Of a stretch of DNA of 64,000 nt, positions 61,239-64,000 are shown piece by piece (position 1 is the stretch's first letter; each line of letters opens with the position of its first letter). The position numbers were made by a program, and so were the translations under genes. The stretch covers positions 340,597-404,596 of the forward strand of contig DDRT01000020.1 in the NCBI GenBank assembly GCA_002343185.1, read 5' to 3'. The notes beneath the pieces are model-generated. The model did not search any database. It worked only from the letters and a program-made list of their open reading frames with translations, and had not been told where the DNA came from. Source of the DNA: Deltaproteobacteria bacterium UBA2409 (lineage in GTDB: Bacteria > Bdellovibrionota_C > UBA2361 > DDRT01).

Positions 61239-62975
61239 ATGTATAACCAACTTCTTGTGAAAAGGTTATTTACATATCTAAAACCATACCGCGCTGAGTT
61301 CATTTTAGGGCTCTTCTGTATGGTTTTATTTGGAGCCAGTGATGGAGCAATTCCATTCCTGGTCAAATATATCCTTGATGGAGTTTTTGCAGATCAAAAT
61401 AAACAACTCCTGACGTTACTTCCTATTTTAATAATCGCCTTTGCTCTCTTAAGGGGCGCTTTTGGTTTTGGTCAAGAGATCCTAATGTCAAGAATTGGCC
61501 ACAAAATTGTCCGCGATCTTCGGTCTCAATTGAATAAACATATCTTAACCCTTCATCCAGGATATTTTGTTGAGTTTGGTTCTGCAGGGTTAGTCTCAAG
61601 AGTCAGTAACGACACCCTTCAGGCAAAGACTCTTCTTACTGAGTCGATTGCTTCAGTGATAAGAGATTCAATTAGGATAGTAGGATTAATATGTGCAGCA
61701 ATCTATCTTGATCCAATTTTAGCATTAATCGGCTTAGTTGCCTTTCCGTTAGGCGTTTATCCTGTGATGCGGATCGGTAAAAGAATGCGTGCATTAGGAA
61801 AGAGAGGGCAGGAAAGCGTAGGAGCGCTCAGCACTCTTCTACAAAGCACTATAATTGGTGGAAAAGTTGTTAGAGTTTTTGGAAGAGAACCATACGAAGA
61901 GAAGCGATTTGATGAGGAGAATACAAGACTATTTCGCACTATGGTTAAAGGCGATACCGCAAAAGCCCTAACAACTCCGATTAATGAATTTTTAGGGGCA
62001 ATAGCGATCTCAGCTGTTCTTCTATATGGAGGGCTAACAGTAATAAACGGAACTAGAACCCAAGGAGATTTCATTGCCTTTTTACTCTCACTTTTTCTTC
62101 TTTACGACCCATTTAAAAGACTAAGTAAAGTTCATGCTTCAATGCAGCAGGCTCTTGGAGCGCTTGACCGAATTTTTGATCTTCTTGATACAAAACCTGC
62201 TATAATCGATCCAGTTACAACTAAACCATTTCCATCATATACAGAGATAAAGTTCAAAAATGTAACATTTAGATACCCTAATCAAGAGGTTTACGCCTTA
62301 AATGATGTTTCTCTCGATATTCCTCAAGGATCAACAGTTGCATTTGTTGGGTTCTCGGGCTCCGGAAAAAGTACAGCAGTTGATCTAATTCCAAGATTTT
62401 TAGACCCAAATAAGGGAGAGGTTACTGTTGGCTCAGTTAATGTTAATCAACTAAAACTTTCAGAGTTGAGATCTAAGATCGCTATGGTCTCTCAACATAC
62501 ATTTTTATTTCATGACACGGTATTCGAAAATATAAGATATGGCGATCTAAATTCTACAAAAGAAGAGATCGAATCAGCTGCTAAGAGTGCTTTCGCTCAT
62601 GATTTTATCTCTGCACTACCTGATGGCTATAACACAATGGTTGGAGAAGGAGGTTTTGCATTAAGCGGTGGTGAGCGGCAAAGGATCGCTATTGCTAGAG
62701 CCATCTTGAAGAACGCTCCAATTTTAATACTTGATGAGGCAACTGCCTCTCTTGATAATCGCTCTGAAAGAGAGGTTCAAGAGGCGTTATCAAGACTTAT
62801 GGTTGGAAAGACCTCGATTGTAATTGCACATAGACTTTCAACAGTTTTGGGTGCAGATAAGATCTTTGTTTTTGAAGAGGGTAGGATCGTGGAGTCTGGA
62901 ACTCACGAAGAGCTACTCAGTCGAAGTGGGCTTTACTATAGACTATACAATGAAGGAAAAACTGCTGGGGTATAG
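61239..62975 (+). CDS. msbA: Lipid A/ABC exporter MsbA
   Basis: 578 residues, the MsbA length: six membrane helices in the first 310 residues, then one ATPase domain with Walker A VGFSGSGKSTAV, Q loop AMVSQHTFLFHDT, signature ALSGGERQRIAIARAIL, Walker B ILILDEATASLD and switch IVIAHRLS. The order msbA, DUF374 acyltransferase, kdtA is a typical LPS-assembly cluster, supporting the lipid A flippase assignment over other exporters. Confidence 0.9.
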   Translation: MYNQLLVKRLFTYLKPYRAEFILGLFCMVLFGASDGAIPFLVKYILDGVFADQNKQLLTLLPILIIAFALLRGAFGFGQEILMSRIGHKIVRDLRSQLNKHILTLHPGYFVEFGSAGLVSRVSNDTLQAKTLLTESIASVIRDSIRIVGLICAAIYLDPILALIGLVAFPLGVYPVMRIGKRMRALGKRGQESVGALSTLLQSTIIGGKVVRVFGREPYEEKRFDEENTRLFRTMVKGDTAKALTTPINEFLGAIAISAVLLYGGLTVINGTRTQGDFIAFLLSLFLLYDPFKRLSKVHASMQQALGALDRIFDLLDTKPAIIDPVTTKPFPSYTEIKFKNVTFRYPNQEVYALNDVSLDIPQGSTVAFVGFSGSGKSTAVDLIPRFLDPNKGEVTVGSVNVNQLKLSELRSKIAMVSQHTFLFHDTVFENIRYGDLNSTKEEIESAAKSAFAHDFISALPDGYNTMVGEGGFALSGGERQRIAIARAILKNAPILILDEATASLDNRSEREVQEALSRLMVGKTSIVIAHRLSTVLGADKIFVFEEGRIVESGTHEELLSRSGLYYRLYNEGKTAGV

Positions 62976-63570
62976 CGCAGGGGTCTTTTTACGAATGCTT
63001 GGTTCAACCTGGCATTATGTAAGAAGAGACTGGGAAACTTGCGAACTATTAAAAGGTGATAAGCCTATAATCTATGCTTTCTGGCACGCTGAGCAATTGA
63101 TGTTTCCAAGTGCCTTTAAGTTGTATCAGAGAAAATTTCAAAAACGAATGATTTATACTCTAATTAGTGCTCATAAAGATGGTAGAATAATAGCGAATGC
63201 AATAAAACTTTTTGGACTCGGTTCTGTAAAAGGATCTTCAAGTAAACGAGGAGGTCAAGCACTTCTTGAGCTTGTAAGAAAACTTGAAAATGGTTCAGAT
63301 GTTGCCTTTACACCTGATGGCCCACGTGGACCAAAGAATGTTGCAAAATCTGGAGCTATAGAGGCTTCAAAGCTTTCAGGTGCCCCAATATTACCTGTTG
63401 GGTGTGCTGCAAAGAATGCATGGCGAGCAAAAAGCTGGGATGAAATGGTGGTGCCCTATCCATTTTCGAAGGTTGCCTGTGTAATTGGAGAGCCTTTATA
63501 TAATGCAACAGAAAGTACTCTCACTGAGGCGATCAATAAAGTATCATTAGAGGCAAAAAATGCTTTATGA
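62950..63570 (+). CDS. DUF374 lysophospholipid acyltransferase-like protein
   Basis: 206 residues from the ATG at 62950, overlapping the end of msbA by 26 bases. Acyltransferase motifs: IIYAFWHAEQLMFPSAF, SAHKDGRIIANAIKLFG, SSSKRGGQALLELVRKL, FTPDGPRGPKNVAKSGAIEA and APILPVG. DUF374 proteins are LPxTA-fold enzymes associated with lipid A or Kdo metabolism. A longer frame beginning inside msbA (62824) is not credible because its first residues only mirror msbA codons. Confidence 0.88.
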   Translation: MKEKLLGYSAGVFLRMLGSTWHYVRRDWETCELLKGDKPIIYAFWHAEQLMFPSAFKLYQRKFQKRMIYTLISAHKDGRIIANAIKLFGLGSVKGSSSKRGGQALLELVRKLENGSDVAFTPDGPRGPKNVAKSGAIEASKLSGAPILPVGCAAKNAWRAKSWDEMVVPYPFSKVACVIGEPLYNATESTLTEAINKVSLEAKNAL

Positions 63571-64000
63571 AATAGCTGTAACCCTTGCTGCGCCGTTTAT
63601 CGCCTTAGGAATGATTTTTTCAAAAAGAGGTAGAGAAAGACTTCTTCAAAGGTTTGGCTTTATTAACGCTGCTGGGGACTTCTGGGCTCATGGTGCATCA
63701 GTGGGCGAGGTTAAAGGACTGAACCCAATCTTAAATAGACTTACAGAAACGCCATTTATCACTTCAATTTCTCCTACTGCTAAGGCTTCAGCACTTTTGC
63801 CATTTGATTCAAGAGTTTTCTTGAAGCCGATCTTTAATCAGATAAAACCAAAAGCATTGATTATTTCTGAATCAGATATTTGGCCCGTTCTAATTAATGA
63901 AGCATTCAAAAGAGATATTCCAATATTTTATGTTAATACAAGAGTAACTGAGTCAGGTTTTAACAGAATAAAAAAAAGTAATCTGTTGAAAAAGTCCTTA
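63560..64000 (+). CDS. kdtA: Kdo transferase KdtA/WaaA, 5' part
   Basis: 147 codons to the window edge, starting at an ATG that overlaps the previous gene by 11 bases. N-terminal membrane anchor (ITEIAVTLAAPFIALGMIF-like), then KRGRERLLQRFGFI, the WAHGASVGEVKGLNPIL signature (HaaSvGE motif with the catalytic-region Glu), and LLPFDSRVFLKPIF, IISESDIWPVLI. Adds Kdo to lipid A precursor. Truncated by the window end. Confidence 0.9.
   Translation, partial: MLYEIAVTLAAPFIALGMIFSKRGRERLLQRFGFINAAGDFWAHGASVGEVKGLNPILNRLTETPFITSISPTAKASALLPFDSRVFLKPIFNQIKPKALIISESDIWPVLINEAFKRDIPIFYVNTRVTESGFNRIKKSNLLKKSL

Noticed and set aside
62824..62949. Longer start for the DUF374 acyltransferase inside msbA
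   Set aside because: The added residues come from the msbA coding sequence in another frame; homology begins at the ATG at 62950.
1..64000. rRNA or tRNA genes
   Set aside because: No rRNA segment or convincing tRNA cloverleaf was seen by eye; a dedicated tRNA scan would settle this.

Overview
The window comes from the chromosome of a low-GC, diderm (LPS-making), flagellated bacterium. The flagellar export and switch genes, the sigma-54-type promoters with two NtrC-family activators, the CsrA/FliW pair, Hanks-type kinases with PP2C and FHA partners, a Tad/Flp pilus operon and an msbA-acyltransferase-kdtA cluster together suggest a deltaproteobacterium-like lineage (Bdellovibrionota-, SAR324- or Myxococcota-like). 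The sequence alone does not fix the phylum.

Layout. 1-165: tail of a four-helix-bundle (S23-like) protein. 0.3-5.9 kb: stator and basal-body operon motA, two small motB-region genes, fliL, fliM, fliN, fliO, fliP, fliQ, fliR. 6.0-6.7 kb: cobalamin adenosyltransferase and a 54-aa membrane protein on the minus strand. 6.8-19.7 kb: PP2C phosphatase, FHA protein, Ser/Thr kinase, then a Tad locus (tadZ, an unlisted 57-aa Flp pilin, cpaB, tadA, tadB, tadC) overlapping an FlhA/SctV-type export gate, and a membrane pseudokinase. 19.7-23.7 kb: single-cysteine thioredoxin-fold lipoprotein, flgK, flgL, csrA, fliW. 23.8-26.5 kb (minus): PAS histidine kinase, HDOD protein, PanE-like protein. 26.6-30.4 kb: PhnD-like binding protein, a PhnC-PhnE fusion and two unknowns. 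30.4-36.2 kb: lipoprotein, secreted Cys-repeat protein, a protein with a ubiquitin-like N-terminus, and a GT4-TPR protein. 36.5-40.5 kb: flagellar regulatory operon (sigma-54 activator, TPR protein, histidine kinase, NtrC-type response regulator).

40.7-59.4 kb is accessory DNA with defence features: a DUF433/DUF5615 toxin-antitoxin pair, an SGNH hydrolase, an unknown 394-aa protein, then a complete compact type V CRISPR-Cas locus. That locus has cas1 (minus), a leader, a 39-repeat array with about 18-nt spacers, a probable scoutRNA, a 1193-aa Cas12d (CasY)-like effector, and a PD-(D/E)XK nuclease-like gene 2 bp behind it. A DGQHR-domain protein, collagen-like and glycine-rich secreted proteins, a gene broken by a palindromic element, a DUF4258/HTH pair and an orphan DNA methyltransferase follow. 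The window ends with an AsmA-like protein, MsbA, a DUF374 acyltransferase and the start of kdtA.

The most noteworthy element is the Cas12d locus: Cas1 is the only adaptation protein, spacers are unusually short, a scoutRNA-like hairpin with a 5-nt complement to the repeat end lies between array and effector, the host is apparently not a CPR bacterium, and a nuclease-like gene not known to me from type V-D loci is coupled to the effector.

Other unusual items are the Tad operon fused to a type III export gate gene, a gene split by a roughly 105-bp palindromic element that has a second copy 3.5 kb away, and mutually exclusive interleaved inverted repeats near 40.55 kb. All functional calls rest on motifs recognised by eye; no search was run.
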